A stretch of DNA of 8,837 bases. Source: an uncultured Pseudomonadota bacterium (GTDB taxonomy: Bacteria; Pseudomonadota; Gammaproteobacteria; Methylococcales; Methylomonadaceae). The notes under the pieces were generated by a model that did not search any database, had not been told where the DNA came from, and saw nothing but the letters and a program-made list of their open reading frames with translations. The translations under genes and the position numbers were made by a program. The stretch is taken from assembly GCA_903904275.1 (NCBI GenBank), contig CAIVBX010000072.1:1-8837 (forward strand), given 5' to 3'. Of the stretch, positions 1-6,631 are shown piece after piece; the stretch's first letter is position 1, and each line of letters begins with the position of its first letter.

Positions 1-340
1 GTACAGAAGGTGAATGTTGAAAAATAGCTGCTAAAGCGACTAATGGTGAACCATGCAAACGCTCATAAAGCACTTCACTATTTGCAGCGCCATATTGAGC
101 GTGACCATTTAACACTTCAGAAATAGGTGTTTTTTTGACAGAACCTTCGTGAATAATGACATTTAAACCCGCTTTAGCATAATAGCCTTTTTCAAGTGCG
201 GCGTAATAACCTGCAAATTGAAATTGATGATGCCAACGTAATTGCAAATTTACCGTTTCATTAGCTTCAATAGCATAGGAAAACAATAATGCGGCAAGAA
301 AGAACGCACTGGTTTTTAATCTAAAACAAAGGCTTAACAT
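1..340 (-). CDS. NMT1/THI5-like periplasmic substrate-binding domain protein, partial (N-terminus)
   Basis: This gene is cut by the left window edge; 113 codons are readable from an ATG at 340. The N-terminus (about residues 1-26) looks like a signal peptide: a short basic start, a hydrophobic run rich in Phe, Leu and Ala, and a possible cleavage site after Ala-Ile-Glu-Ala. It is followed by LRWHHQFQFAGYYAALEKGY, a hallmark of NMT1/THI5-like (SsuA-type) solute-binding domains that bind small organic ligands. This version of the motif often forms the periplasmic head of sensor histidine kinases or diguanylate cyclases, so the missing part may hold PAS, kinase or GGDEF domains; that is inference. 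The start lies only 4 bp after the ygiQ stop, with no clear ribosome binding site, so translation may be coupled to ygiQ. Family assignment is good; the full architecture is unknown. Confidence 0.75.
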   Translation of the reverse strand, partial: MLSLCFRLKTSAFFLAALLFSYAIEANETVNLQLRWHHQFQFAGYYAALEKGYYAKAGLNVIIHEGSVKKTPISEVLNGHAQYGAANSEVLYERLHGSPLVALAAIFQHSPSV

Positions 341-344
341 TTTA

Positions 345-2483
345 TTAGCGAGAATGACGATTTTTAACGGAATGAGTTTTAGGTTTTATTTTAGCGAAAT
401 TCGTATATTTCGTTTTAAAAGGTTGTGTATTTTCAGTTTTTTCAAAATCTTTTGGCTGAAAGGTAGGAATTAAATGATGTTTTCCGTTGCCAATTAAATC
501 TGCACGCCCCATTTCCTTTAGAGCTTGACGTAATAAATCCCAATTTTTCGGGTCGTGATAACGCAAAAACGCTTTGTGCAAACGGCGTTGTTTAACACTT
601 TTCGGAATTGAAATGTTTGGCGCGTCACGGGTTACTTTTTTCAAACTGTCTTTGCCAGAATGATACATTGCGGTTGCAATCGACATCGGTGAAGGTAAAA
701 ATGCTTGAACTTGGTCAGCGCGGAAACCATTGCGTTTCAACCACAACGCAAGCTGTAACATATCTTCGTCAGTTGTTCCAGGATGCGCGGCGATAAAATA
801 CGGAATCAAATACTGTTCTTTGCCCGCTTCTTTTGAAAAACGGTCAAACATTTCTTTAAATCGGTCATACGTTCCCATGCCTGGTTTCATCATGCGCGAA
901 AGCACATTCTTTTCGGTATGTTCAGGCGCAATTTTTAAATAACCACCAACGTGATGCGTGACCAATTCTTTTACATATTCGGGCGATTCAACGGCTAAGT
1001 CATAACGCAAACCTGACGCGATAAAGATTTTTTTAATGCCTTTCAAACCGCGAGCGCGACGATAAAGTTTTATCAGCGACGAATGGTCAGTATTCAAATT
1101 TGGGCAAATTCCTGGATAAACACAGGATAATTTACGACACGCACTTTCAATACTTTTATCTTTGCACGCAAGGCGATACATATTTGCCGTTGGACCTCCG
1201 AGGTCGGAAATATGTCCCGTGAAAGCAGGTGACGTATCACGGATGGTTTCAATTTCTTTGATAATCGAATCTTCGGAGCGGCTTTGAATAATGCGTCCTT
1301 CATGTTCGGTAATGGAACAAAAACTACAGCCACCAAAACAGCCGCGCATGATATTGACAGAATGTTGAATCATTTCAAACGCAGGAATATTAGCGTTGCT
1401 ATAATTTTTATGAGGCAAACGAGAATATGGCAGGTCAAACACGCCGTCCATTTCTTGCATCGTCAGTGGAATCGGTGGTGGATTTATCCACACTTCTCGG
1501 TCGCCATGTTTTTGAATTAACGGACGCGCGTTGTACGGATTGGTTTCGCCGTGCATGACACGCGACGCATGAGCATAAAAAATCGGGTCATTTTTTACGG
1601 TTTCATACGACGGCAAACGAATCGCGGTTTTTTCACGCAAAGTTTTGATATTTTGAATTAACGGTGTGATTGTGATTTCGTCGGCGTTTTCAGATTCAGA
1701 TTTATCGCACGGTGGTTCTTCTTGATACGGATTCACAGGCGGCGCAATCGCTCCTATTTTGTCGAAATCGGTTGAATCTTTCACTGAGAAATCCGCAGGA
1801 ATTGTTTTTACAAAATGTGCAGTACCACGCATGAATTTAATGTCTTGAACTTTTTCGCCTTTCGCCAAGCGGTGCGCCACGTCAACAATGGCGCGTTCTG
1901 CATTGCCGAATAAAAGCAAATCGGCTTTTGAATCGAGTAACACAGATTTTTTTACCATGTCTGACCAATAATCGTAATGCGCGATACGGCGCAAACTCGC
2001 TTCAATACCACCGATAATAACTGGAACGTCTTTGAACGCTTCGCGGCAACGTTGAGCATAAACCGTCACGCAACGGTCTGGACGTTTGCCCGCTTCACCA
2101 TTTGGTGTGTAGGCATCGTTTGAACGAATTTTTTTATCCGAGGTGTAACGATTCACCATCGAATCCATGTTGCCGCCCGTCACACCAAAAAATAAATTCG
2201 GTCTGCCGAGTTGCTGAAAATTTTTCGCACTCGTCCAATCAGGTTGAGCAATCATACCAACACGAAAACCTTGCGCTTCGAGCATTCGCCCGATTAACGC
2301 CATGCCAAAACTGGGATGATCAACATACGCATCGCCGCTAACAATAATTACATCGCAACTATCCCAACCTAATTCGTCCATTTCAGCGCGACTCATCGGT
2401 AATTGTGGCGCGATACCAAAACGATGCGCCCAGTATTTACGATAATTAAAAAGATTTGGTGGCGTGACTAAAGATTGCGACAT
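345..2483 (-). CDS. ygiQ: YgiQ family radical SAM protein
   Basis: This 712-aa protein matches the YgiQ family in length and layout: an N-terminal radical-SAM-associated domain (about residues 1-370), the radical SAM core (about 370-640), and a basic C-terminal tail. The [4Fe-4S]-binding CxxxCxxC motif is seen at Cys382, Cys386 and Cys389 in the context RGCFGGCSFCSITEHEG. The N-terminal half carries the conserved segment VIIGGIEASLRRIAHYDYW (about 155-173). The family is widespread and its physiological substrate is not established, so no reaction is assigned. The start at 2483 is preceded by only a weak GAG-type ribosome binding site. The gene is divergent from mmoX across a 331-bp intergenic region and lies 4 bp upstream of the NMT1-like gene, suggesting one transcript for those two. 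Nothing ties it to methane oxidation; it looks like a chromosomal neighbour. Confidence 0.93.
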   Translation of the reverse strand: MSQSLVTPPNLFNYRKYWAHRFGIAPQLPMSRAEMDELGWDSCDVIIVSGDAYVDHPSFGMALIGRMLEAQGFRVGMIAQPDWTSAKNFQQLGRPNLFFGVTGGNMDSMVNRYTSDKKIRSNDAYTPNGEAGKRPDRCVTVYAQRCREAFKDVPVIIGGIEASLRRIAHYDYWSDMVKKSVLLDSKADLLLFGNAERAIVDVAHRLAKGEKVQDIKFMRGTAHFVKTIPADFSVKDSTDFDKIGAIAPPVNPYQEEPPCDKSESENADEITITPLIQNIKTLREKTAIRLPSYETVKNDPIFYAHASRVMHGETNPYNARPLIQKHGDREVWINPPPIPLTMQEMDGVFDLPYSRLPHKNYSNANIPAFEMIQHSVNIMRGCFGGCSFCSITEHEGRIIQSRSEDSIIKEIETIRDTSPAFTGHISDLGGPTANMYRLACKDKSIESACRKLSCVYPGICPNLNTDHSSLIKLYRRARGLKGIKKIFIASGLRYDLAVESPEYVKELVTHHVGGYLKIAPEHTEKNVLSRMMKPGMGTYDRFKEMFDRFSKEAGKEQYLIPYFIAAHPGTTDEDMLQLALWLKRNGFRADQVQAFLPSPMSIATAMYHSGKDSLKKVTRDAPNISIPKSVKQRRLHKAFLRYHDPKNWDLLRQALKEMGRADLIGNGKHHLIPTFQPKDFEKTENTQPFKTKYTNFAKIKPKTHSVKNRHSR

Positions 2484-2516
2484 TTGTTACTCAATGATGG
2501 TGATATTAGGTTTTAG

Positions 2517-2522
2517 ATTGTA
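2517..2522 (-). promoter_or_regulatory. candidate -10 box for ygiQ
   Basis: On the minus strand this reads TACAAT, five of six matches to the sigma-70 -10 consensus. It would place transcription start near 2510 with a leader of about 27 nt before the ygiQ ATG. The -35 region at proper spacing is poor, so this is a weak candidate in AT-rich DNA. Confidence 0.3.
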
Positions 2523-2575
2523 GGCGATTAAGCTAGCTCAAGAATAAATTTTTATGAAAAAAATGTATCTAAAAA

Positions 2576-2590
2576 TTAAACACTGTTAAA
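2576..2590. promoter_or_regulatory. imperfect 15-bp palindrome, candidate upstream activator site
   Basis: TTAAACACTGTTAAA is an inverted repeat around C2583 with one mismatched pair (A2578/A2588). It is centred about 119 bp before the predicted mmoX transcription start, a typical distance for the enhancer site of a sigma-54 activator. sMMO operons are activated by the sigma-54 regulator MmoR, but I do not know its binding consensus well enough to claim a match, and AT-rich DNA yields such palindromes by chance. Confidence 0.25.
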
Positions 2591-2609
2591 TAAATGAACG
2601 TCTAATTAC

Positions 2610-2638
2610 TTTTATTTTTAGAAAATAGAAAAATAAAA
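2610..2638. repeat. AT-rich inverted repeat upstream of mmoX promoter
   Basis: Two perfect 10-bp arms (2610-2619, TTTTATTTTT, and 2629-2638, AAAAATAAAA) flank a 9-bp spacer. It lies between the candidate activator palindrome and the sigma-54 promoter, where a bend or IHF site is often found. I found no clear IHF consensus, and such a low-complexity repeat could be chance. Confidence 0.3.
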
Positions 2639-2675
2639 TAAATATAACTGTTTGTTTTTAATTGCATAAATAAAC

Positions 2676-2691
2676 TGGCACAGCCATTGCA
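2676..2691 (+). promoter_or_regulatory. sigma-54 (-24/-12) promoter of the sMMO operon
   Basis: TGGCACAGCCATTGCA matches the sigma-54 consensus TGGCAC-N5-TTGCW at every defined position. The GG (2677-2678) and GC (2689-2690) dinucleotides have the required spacing. Transcription is predicted to start near 2702, giving an mmoX leader of about 113 nt. Sigma-54 promoters upstream of mmoX, activated by MmoR and shut off by copper, are known in other sMMO operons. The match and placement make this a firm call, though the start site itself is calculated. Confidence 0.93.
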
Positions 2692-2700
2692 ATACTCCAT

Positions 2701-2775
2701 GTGAACCTGCTTTGTAGTAAGTAAAGACGTGTCACGACAGACAAAAAGCAAATTGCATCACAACGGCAGGTTCAT
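2701..2775 (+). promoter_or_regulatory. long-range inverted repeat in the mmoX 5' leader
   Basis: TGAACCTGC (2702-2710) and GCAGGTTCA (2766-2774) are perfect 9-bp inverted arms, and flanking G-T pairs extend the RNA stem to 11 bp (2701-2711 with 2765-2775). The left arm coincides with the predicted transcription start and the right arm ends about 26 nt before the AGGAG of mmoX. In RNA it would close a loop of about 53 nt at the extreme 5' end. It could stabilise the transcript, control translation, or act in DNA as a split operator; none of these is shown. Confidence 0.5.
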
Positions 2776-2814
2776 AACTTCACAATAATTAAAAACAATG
2801 AGGAGTAGTCAAAA

Positions 2815-4398
2815 ATGGCTATAAGTTCAGCAACAAAAGCAGCAACCGACGCATTGGAAGTCAATCGCGCCCCTGTTAGCGTAGGCGCACAAGAAGTTCA
2901 TAAATGGTTGCAAAGTTTTACTTGGGATTTTGATAAAAATCGCACCAAGTATTCAACCAAATATCACATGGCAAACGATACCAAAGAACAATTCAAGCTC
3001 ATTGCTAAAGAATATGCTCGCATGGAATCGGTCAAAGACGAACGTCAATTTGGTAGTTTGCAAGACGTTTTAACGCGCGTTGATGCAGCAAATCGTGTTC
3101 ATCCAAAATGGAATGAATCGATGAAAGTGATTTCTAACTTCTTAGAAGTTGGCGAATACAATGCGATTGCAGCGACAGGTATGTTGTGGGATTCGGCGAC
3201 TGCTCCTGAACAAAAAAATGGTTATTTAGGTCAGGTGTTAGACGAAATTCGTCACACCAATCAATGTGGTTACATCAATTACTACTTCGCTAAACAAGGT
3301 CAAGACGCAGCGGGTCATAACGATGCGCGTCGTACTCGCGCCATTGGACCTCTTTGGAAAGGCATGAAACGTGTTTTCTCTGACGGTTTCATTTCAGGTG
3401 ACGCGGTTGAATGTTCAATCAATTTACAGTTAGTTGGCGAAGCGTGTTTTACCAATCCGTTAATCGTTGCAGTGACTGAATGGGCTTCTGCCAACGGCGA
3501 TGAAATGACTCCAACCGTTTTCTTGTCGATTGAAACTGATGAATTACGCCACATGGCGAACGGTTATCAAACAGTCGTTTCAATTGCGAATGACGAAGCG
3601 GCTTCAAAATACTTGAACACCGATTTAAACAACGCTTTCTGGACACAACAAAAATACTTCACGCCCGTTTTAGGCATGATGTTTGAGTACGGCTCACATT
3701 TCAAAGTTGAACCTTGGGTAAAAACTTGGAATCGTTGGGTGTACGAAGATTGGGGTGGTATTTGGATTGGTCGTTTAGGCAAATACGGCGTGGAATCACC
3801 CGCTAGTTTGCGTGACGCGAAAAAAGACGCTTATTGGGCGCATCACGATTTATTCATGATTGCTTACGCCTTGTGGCCAACAGGTTTCTTCCGCTTAACT
3901 TTACCAACTGCTGAAGAAGCAGAATGGTACGAAGCGAATTATCCTGGTTGGTACGATATGTACGGCAAAGTGTATGAAGAATGGCGGGCGCGTGGCTGTG
4001 AAGATCCAAATAGTGGTTTCTTGCCGTTGCAATGGTTTATCGAAAACAACCACCCAATCTACATTGACCGCGTTTCACAAGTGCCTTTCTGCCCCAGCTA
4101 TTCAAAAGGTGCAAGCACATTGCGCGTTCTTGAATTAAACGGCAAAAAACATTCGTTCAGTGACCAATGGGGCGAACGTATGTGGTTATCAGAACCTGAA
4201 CGTTATGAATGCCAAAACATCTTTGAACAATACGAAGGTCGTGAATTGTCGGAAGTGATTGCAGAAGGTCATGGCGTGCGTAGTGATGGTTTCACGTTAA
4301 TTGCTCAACCACACACGAGTAAAGACGGCAGACTTTGGACGTTAGATGACATCAAAAAAATCGGCTGTGTTTTCGCTGATCCTTTGAAATCTCTCTAA
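2815..4398 (+). CDS. mmoX: soluble methane monooxygenase hydroxylase, alpha subunit
   Basis: This is the catalytic subunit of the (alpha-beta-gamma)2 hydroxylase; its diiron centre activates O2 and inserts oxygen into methane. All six iron ligands are seen, at the same positions as in Methylococcus capsulatus: Glu114, Glu144, His147, Glu209, Glu243 and His246. Cys151, Thr213, Asn214, Glu240, Leu110, Phe188 and Ile217 of the active-site pocket and pore are also present. Asn116 and Phe282 fit methane monooxygenase rather than butane monooxygenase, which as I recall differs at the matching positions. The length (527 aa) equals that of the M. capsulatus protein. The start has a strong AGGAG (2801-2805) 9 nt upstream. 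It is the first gene of the operon behind the sigma-54 promoter, and mmoY follows after 28 bp. No truncation or missing key residue is seen. Confidence 0.98.
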   Translation: MAISSATKAATDALEVNRAPVSVGAQEVHKWLQSFTWDFDKNRTKYSTKYHMANDTKEQFKLIAKEYARMESVKDERQFGSLQDVLTRVDAANRVHPKWNESMKVISNFLEVGEYNAIAATGMLWDSATAPEQKNGYLGQVLDEIRHTNQCGYINYYFAKQGQDAAGHNDARRTRAIGPLWKGMKRVFSDGFISGDAVECSINLQLVGEACFTNPLIVAVTEWASANGDEMTPTVFLSIETDELRHMANGYQTVVSIANDEAASKYLNTDLNNAFWTQQKYFTPVLGMMFEYGSHFKVEPWVKTWNRWVYEDWGGIWIGRLGKYGVESPASLRDAKKDAYWAHHDLFMIAYALWPTGFFRLTLPTAEEAEWYEANYPGWYDMYGKVYEEWRARGCEDPNSGFLPLQWFIENNHPIYIDRVSQVPFCPSYSKGASTLRVLELNGKKHSFSDQWGERMWLSEPERYECQNIFEQYEGRELSEVIAEGHGVRSDGFTLIAQPHTSKDGRLWTLDDIKKIGCVFADPLKSL

Positions 4399-4426
4399 TC
4401 ACGCAACCTTTGTAAAGGATTTTAAT

Positions 4427-5605
4427 ATGTCAATTGTAGTAAGTGGCGGTAGACGCGGTTTGACTGACCCAAAAATTGCAGCGGTTATTTTAGCGGCAAT
4501 TCCTGATCAGCCTTTAGAAACACAACGCAAAATGAACTATTTCGTGACTCCGCGCGGCAAGCGTGTGAACGAATATGAAACATTGTGCTGTTACACACAA
4601 CCAACGCCTGATTGGATTCCTGGTGGTTTGGATTGGGGTGATTGGACACAAAAATTTCACGGTGGTCGTCCATCTTGGAGTAATGAATCAACCGAAATGC
4701 ACAGCACCGACTGGCACAGACATCGTGATCCAGCATTCCGCTGGCACGCGCTTTATGTGAAAGACAAAGCCGAAGAATGGCGTTATACCGACCGTTTCTT
4801 GAAAGCCTATTCGGCTGATGGTCACGTTCGTTCAATCGATCCTGTTTGGCGCGATGAAGTGTTAGGCGATTATTTGGGTGCATTTGGATTCAGTGAATAT
4901 GGATTATTCAATTCACATTCATCGGCAACTCGTGATTGCTTAGGCGACACGTTACGGATGAGCATTGCGATGATTGGCTTAGATAAAGTCGATAACGCGC
5001 AAATGATTCAAATGGAAAGAACTTTCTTAGCGAAATTAGTTCCAGGTTTTGACGAATCGACCGCAGCACCTAAAAAAGAATGGACACAAGGTTCAATCTA
5101 CAAAGGTGCGCGTGAAACGGTTGAAGAAATTTGGCAAGGCACTTATGACTGGAACGAAATTTTGTTCTCAGGTCACATGATTTACGACCCATTATTCGGT
5201 CAATTTGTACGTCGTGAATTCTTCTTGAGATTGTCAGCATATTACGGCGACAACTTAACACCGTTCTTTATCAATCAAATGCAGTTATACCATTCACAAA
5301 CGAAAGGTATCACTAAAGATATGTTCCACACTTGTTTAGCTGTGGATGAAAACTTTGGCGATTACAACGTTAGTTTGATGAATATGTGGAGCGACAAATG
5401 GTTGCCAAGAACTGTCAACGCATTAAAAGATTTCATGGGCATTTTTGCGAAAATTCCAAGCATTGCTGGTGTCACAGATAAGGCTGCTATCGAAGCTGCG
5501 TTAGGTCGTGTCTTTGAAGATTGGAAACGTGATTACGCGGATCCAATCGGCTACAAAGTTGACACAGCGGCTTTAATCAAAACCGTGTTATCTGGTCTTA
5601 AATAA
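4427..5605 (+). CDS. mmoY: soluble methane monooxygenase hydroxylase, beta subunit
   Basis: This is the non-catalytic beta subunit of the sMMO hydroxylase, which forms the dimer core of the complex and packs against MmoX. It shares long blocks with known MmoY proteins, including GGLDWGDWTQKFHGGRPSW (about 65-83), KDKAEEWRYTDRF and GQFVRREFF, and ends in the typical VLSGLK. It has the bacterial ferritin-like fold of diiron monooxygenase beta subunits but no iron ligand set, as expected. The length is 392 aa against about 389 in M. capsulatus. The start has AAAGGA (4414-4419) 7 nt upstream, and that ribosome binding site lies in a small palindrome. mmoB follows after 9 bp. Confidence 0.97.
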   Translation: MSIVVSGGRRGLTDPKIAAVILAAIPDQPLETQRKMNYFVTPRGKRVNEYETLCCYTQPTPDWIPGGLDWGDWTQKFHGGRPSWSNESTEMHSTDWHRHRDPAFRWHALYVKDKAEEWRYTDRFLKAYSADGHVRSIDPVWRDEVLGDYLGAFGFSEYGLFNSHSSATRDCLGDTLRMSIAMIGLDKVDNAQMIQMERTFLAKLVPGFDESTAAPKKEWTQGSIYKGARETVEEIWQGTYDWNEILFSGHMIYDPLFGQFVRREFFLRLSAYYGDNLTPFFINQMQLYHSQTKGITKDMFHTCLAVDENFGDYNVSLMNMWSDKWLPRTVNALKDFMGIFAKIPSIAGVTDKAAIEAALGRVFEDWKRDYADPIGYKVDTAALIKTVLSGLK

Positions 5606-5614
5606 GGAATTCTT

Positions 5615-6034
5615 ATGTCTACAAGTGCAAATTCGTACAACGCAGGAATTATGGCAAAGACGGGTAAAGACTTTGCTGATGAATATTTTGCGGAAAAAAA
5701 CCAAGTCGTTCATGAAAGTGACACCGTGGTTTTAGTGTTAAAAAAATCAGATGAACTCAACACCGTTGTTGAAGAAATTCTGTTGGGTTCTCATAAAGAT
5801 CAAAACCGCACGTTAGTTGTAGAAGATCGTGCTGGTTTTTGGTGGCTGAAAGCCAACGGCAAAATTGAGATTGATTGCCGTGAAGTCTCTGAATTATTAG
5901 GAAAAAGTTACAGTGTTTATGATTTATTGGTGGATGTTTCTTCTACCATCGGTCGTGCTTATACACTCGATGAAACTTTCACTATCACATCAGAATTGAT
6001 GGGTCTTGATGTTAAATTACAAGACATCCATTGA
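5615..6034 (+). CDS. mmoB: soluble methane monooxygenase regulatory (coupling) protein B
   Basis: MmoB is the small cofactor-free effector protein that docks on the hydroxylase near the MmoX pore and tunes O2 activation and substrate access. The core matches the family strongly, with NQVVHESDTVVLVLKKSDE (about 29-47), VEDRAGFWWLKANGKIE and DVSSTIGRAYTLDETFTITS. The length is 139 aa against about 141 in M. capsulatus. The flexible N-terminal tail is present and ends AGIMAKTGKDFADEYF. The family's known proteolytic cleavage point (Met12-Gly13, counted without the start Met) reads Met-Ala here. TAAGGA (5603-5608), overlapping the mmoY stop, is the ribosome binding site. mmoZ starts 16 bp downstream. 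Confidence 0.97.
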   Translation: MSTSANSYNAGIMAKTGKDFADEYFAEKNQVVHESDTVVLVLKKSDELNTVVEEILLGSHKDQNRTLVVEDRAGFWWLKANGKIEIDCREVSELLGKSYSVYDLLVDVSSTIGRAYTLDETFTITSELMGLDVKLQDIH

Positions 6035-6050
6035 GCATTAGGAGATAACA

Positions 6051-6548
6051 ATGGCTAAAATTCACGATAACCCAAATCGTACGGCATGGGTTAAAAAAAT
6101 CGCTGGCTTAACAACCTTGTCAGCGGGTCACGCTTTATTAAAAGAGTTTCGTACCAAACATTTGAATGTTTTTAAAACCGATTGGTCTTTAGAACTTGAT
6201 GGTCAGTGGATTGAATGCAAAATTGAAGAAAAAGTGGCGTTGTTGAAACGTGCTGAATTCAATGATGACAAATTCATGAACAACTGTACTTGTGGCGCGA
6301 ATGCACAAGAAGTTGCTGATAAAGCAATTGCTGAAATAACGGCTTGTACCGATATGTACAAAGCGGAACGTATTCATATTGATTTTAGATTAGCGTGCAA
6401 ACCACCCGTTATGCCAGTCAATGTCTTTTTAGACACGGATCGTCAATTAGGTACGAAGTTAATGGAATTGCGTAATACGGATTATTACGCCTTGCCGTTA
6501 GAAGAGTTGCGTAAAGTGCGTGGCGTGAACGTTATCACGTTGCAATAA
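6051..6548 (+). CDS. mmoZ: soluble methane monooxygenase hydroxylase, gamma subunit
   Basis: This is the small gamma subunit of the sMMO hydroxylase, a helical protein on the outside of the alpha-beta core. Recognisable family segments are the MAKIHDNPNRTAWVKKIA start, the IHIDFRLACKPPVMPVNVF block (about 108-126) and LGTKLMELRNTDYYALPLEE (133-152), ending with RGVNVITLQ. The length is 165 aa against about 170 in M. capsulatus. AGGAG (6040-6044) lies 6 nt before the ATG. Unusually, the protein has five cysteines, two of them in a Cys-Thr-Cys pair near residue 80; the M. capsulatus subunit as I remember it has none. A strong hairpin follows its stop codon. Confidence 0.96.
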   Translation: MAKIHDNPNRTAWVKKIAGLTTLSAGHALLKEFRTKHLNVFKTDWSLELDGQWIECKIEEKVALLKRAEFNDDKFMNNCTCGANAQEVADKAIAEITACTDMYKAERIHIDFRLACKPPVMPVNVFLDTDRQLGTKLMELRNTDYYALPLEELRKVRGVNVITLQ

Positions 6549-6568
6549 GCCTAATCGCTGACTGTTGG

Positions 6569-6609
6569 AGTGCCTGTTGAGCGTTATCTGCTTAACAGGC
6601 ACTTTCTTT
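6569..6609 (+). terminator. hairpin with T-rich tail between mmoZ and mmoD
   Basis: A 14-bp stem (6569-6582 with 6590-6603, one G-T pair) closes a 7-nt loop (GTTATCT) and is followed by TTTCTTT. The arms read AGTGCCTGTT and AACAGGCACT, with GAGC/GCTT extending the stem inward. This has the form of a Rho-independent terminator, although the T-tract is interrupted by one C. It begins 21 bp after the mmoZ stop and ends 23 bp before mmoD, inside the operon. It therefore probably acts as a partial terminator or an mRNA-stabilising 3' end for the mmoXYBZ block. Confidence 0.75.
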
Positions 6610-6631
6610 GAAACCTAAATAAAAAATCATT

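Noticed and set aside
2531..2538. AGCTAGCT palindrome in the mmoX-ygiQ intergenic region
   Set aside because: Only 8 bp, not repeated elsewhere in the region, and not at a notable position; expected by chance.
2728..2756. Small self-complementary stretches CGTGTCACG and GCAAATTGC in the mmoX leader
   Set aside because: Each has a one-base centre, so neither can form a hairpin alone, and no matching half-sites were found upstream.
2798..2824. Eight-codon ORF (MRSSQKWL) overlapping the mmoX start, a possible leader peptide
   Set aside because: It has no ribosome binding site, overlaps the mmoX AGGAG itself, and shows no attenuation-type codon run; most likely chance.
4485..4883. 132-codon open frame on the minus strand inside mmoY
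   Set aside because: It is fully inside the strongly conserved mmoY and its product is Cys/His/Arg-rich and resembles no family; antisense shadow.
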